A DNA stretch of 22,601 nt from Lachnospiraceae bacterium UBA3814 (GTDB lineage: Bacteria; Bacillota; Clostridia; Lachnospirales; Lachnospiraceae): positions 1 to 22,601 of the forward strand of contig DFEA01000058.1 in the NCBI GenBank assembly GCA_002368575.1, in the 5' to 3' direction. A model generated the notes under the pieces. That model saw only the letters and a program-made list of their open reading frames with translations. It ran no database searches and was not told the origin of the DNA. Below, piece by piece: positions 21,712-22,601 of this stretch. The first letter of the stretch is position 1, and each line of letters starts with the position of its first letter. Made by a program: the position numbers and the translations under genes.

Positions 21712-22601
21712 ATGGCAAATAAGAATTATATCGAGATATTAAAGAAAAATGCGATGCTTATAGTCCTTGTCCTGGTATATATCTTCTTTACCGTTGCGAC
21801 AGGCGGAGGGATGTTCCAGGCAATGAACTTCAATGCCCTTATCACTCAGAACGCATATGTATTTATCCTGGCGACGGGTATGCTCATGTGTATGCTGACG
21901 GGCGGGAACATTGATCTTTCCTGCGGCTCATTTGTCTGCTTTCTTGGAGCCCTTGGCGGTATACTCATGTCGGTGAAGGGTCTTAATGTAGGTATATCGA
22001 TAATCATAATGCTTCTCGTAGGTATCATTTATGGCTGTGTTCTCGGTTTTCTGATAGCCTACGTCAACATACCCCCATGGATAGCCACCCTTGCGGGTTA
22101 TCTTGCCTTCCGTGGATGGGGAACGGCTCTGCTGAGCTCAAACAGCAGCACCGGAAGTATCTCTCTTGCGGCACAGAAATCCTTCCTTGGGATCTTTTCC
22201 GGAAAGGTTCTGTCCACTCCTGTTAACCAGATGAATATGGTCTGCATGGCAGCAGGCATCATAGCCAGTGTCATCGTGGTAGTTCTTTCCTTCAGGAACA
22301 GGGCCGTCAAGGTCAGGAAGGGCTATGAGGCGGAATCCATGACCTCTCTGCTTGTCAAAAGTGTCCTTTCGGTTGCGGTCATCCTGCTCTTTGCCTATAA
22401 GTTTTCCTTATCCGGAGGTATTCCTACGGCTCTTGTATGGGTAGTGATCATTGTCCTTATCTACAACTTTATTACCTCAAAGACCACTTTGGGAAGATAT
22501 TTTTATACGATCGGAGGAAACGCCGAGGCTACCAGGCTCTCCGGTGTTGATACCAAAAAGATCATGTTCCTTGCCTATCTGAATATGGCGTTCCTGACCG
22601 T
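21712..22601 (+). CDS. Multiple-monosaccharide ABC transporter permease, second copy, cut by window end
   Basis: The ATG at 21712 follows AGGAGGAGG (21699-21707 region), a very strong ribosome binding site, and the frame stays open to the window edge (296 codons). It aligns along its whole visible length with the permease at 20533: ATGGGMFQAMNFNALITQNA, LTGGNIDLSCGSFVCFLGAL, VNIPPWIATLAGYLAFRG, the loop NRAVKVRKGYEAE and GRYFYTIGGNAEATRLSG. About 90 C-terminal residues should lie beyond the window. Differences cluster in the extracytoplasmic stretch after AFRG (about residues 133-165), which might affect substrate passage. Whether it pairs with the first permease or is an alternative subunit cannot be told from sequence. 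Confidence 0.92.
   Translation, partial: MANKNYIEILKKNAMLIVLVLVYIFFTVATGGGMFQAMNFNALITQNAYVFILATGMLMCMLTGGNIDLSCGSFVCFLGALGGILMSVKGLNVGISIIIMLLVGIIYGCVLGFLIAYVNIPPWIATLAGYLAFRGWGTALLSSNSSTGSISLAAQKSFLGIFSGKVLSTPVNQMNMVCMAAGIIASVIVVVLSFRNRAVKVRKGYEAESMTSLLVKSVLSVAVILLFAYKFSLSGGIPTALVWVVIIVLIYNFITSKTTLGRYFYTIGGNAEATRLSGVDTKKIMFLAYLNMAFLT

Overview
The window looks like a chromosomal segment of a Gram-positive anaerobic Firmicute, most probably a Lachnospiraceae member (Butyrivibrio/Roseburia-like). This is inferred from the lipoprotein sugar-binding proteins with Ala/Pro/Glu-rich linkers, the LytS/YesN-type two-component pair, strong GGAGG ribosome binding sites mixed with frequent TTG/GTG starts, and the cell-wall gene set. 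I saw no rRNA, tRNA, CRISPR array or intact insertion sequence.

Layout. Positions 3-218 hold the tail of an ATPase-like gene, followed by a terminator and a 549-base gene-free stretch. That stretch contains a near-consensus promoter firing almost directly into a strong intrinsic terminator upstream of guaA (768-2300, GMP synthase). Positions 2341-6157 form a first sugar ABC operon of ribose type: lipoprotein binding protein, an internal terminator/attenuator, a double ATPase and a permease. A 145-bp MITE-like element (6170-6314) with 16-bp terminal inverted repeats and 8-bp target duplications sits in what was a 22-base gap before a secreted N-acetylmuramoyl-L-alanine amidase (6333-7208). Downstream in the same direction are an acyltransferase-3 membrane protein (7218-8321) and a DEDDh exonuclease with a C-terminal Cys4 module (8302-9270). 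On the opposite strand lies a D,D-carboxypeptidase (9290-10771); trmB (10845-11510) runs divergently from it and meets, tail to tail with 13 bp overlap, an unassigned 234-residue protein (11498-12202, minus).

The right half (12298 to the end) is a sensing-plus-uptake locus for monosaccharides. A membrane-anchored periplasmic-binding-domain protein, a LytS/YesM-type histidine kinase and a YesN-type AraC response regulator are followed by a free XylF-like lipoprotein with no transporter of its own, then a ChvE-like binding protein, an MmsA/GguA-type ATPase and two tandem MmsB/GguB-type permeases, the second cut by the window end. The arrangement resembles the XylFII-LytS-YesN xylose-sensing system known from Clostridium beijerinckii, joined to a ChvE-type multiple-monosaccharide transporter. 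The likely logic is that extracellular sugar is sensed by the anchored binding domain with the kinase, the regulator is phosphorylated, and one or both transporter operons are induced. The two transporter promoters (before 2432 and before 17697) share an AT-rich box and a near-identical leader end, which would suit a common regulator. Several start codons were moved from the longest open frame on the basis of ribosome binding sites and family N-termini; each case is explained in its entry.
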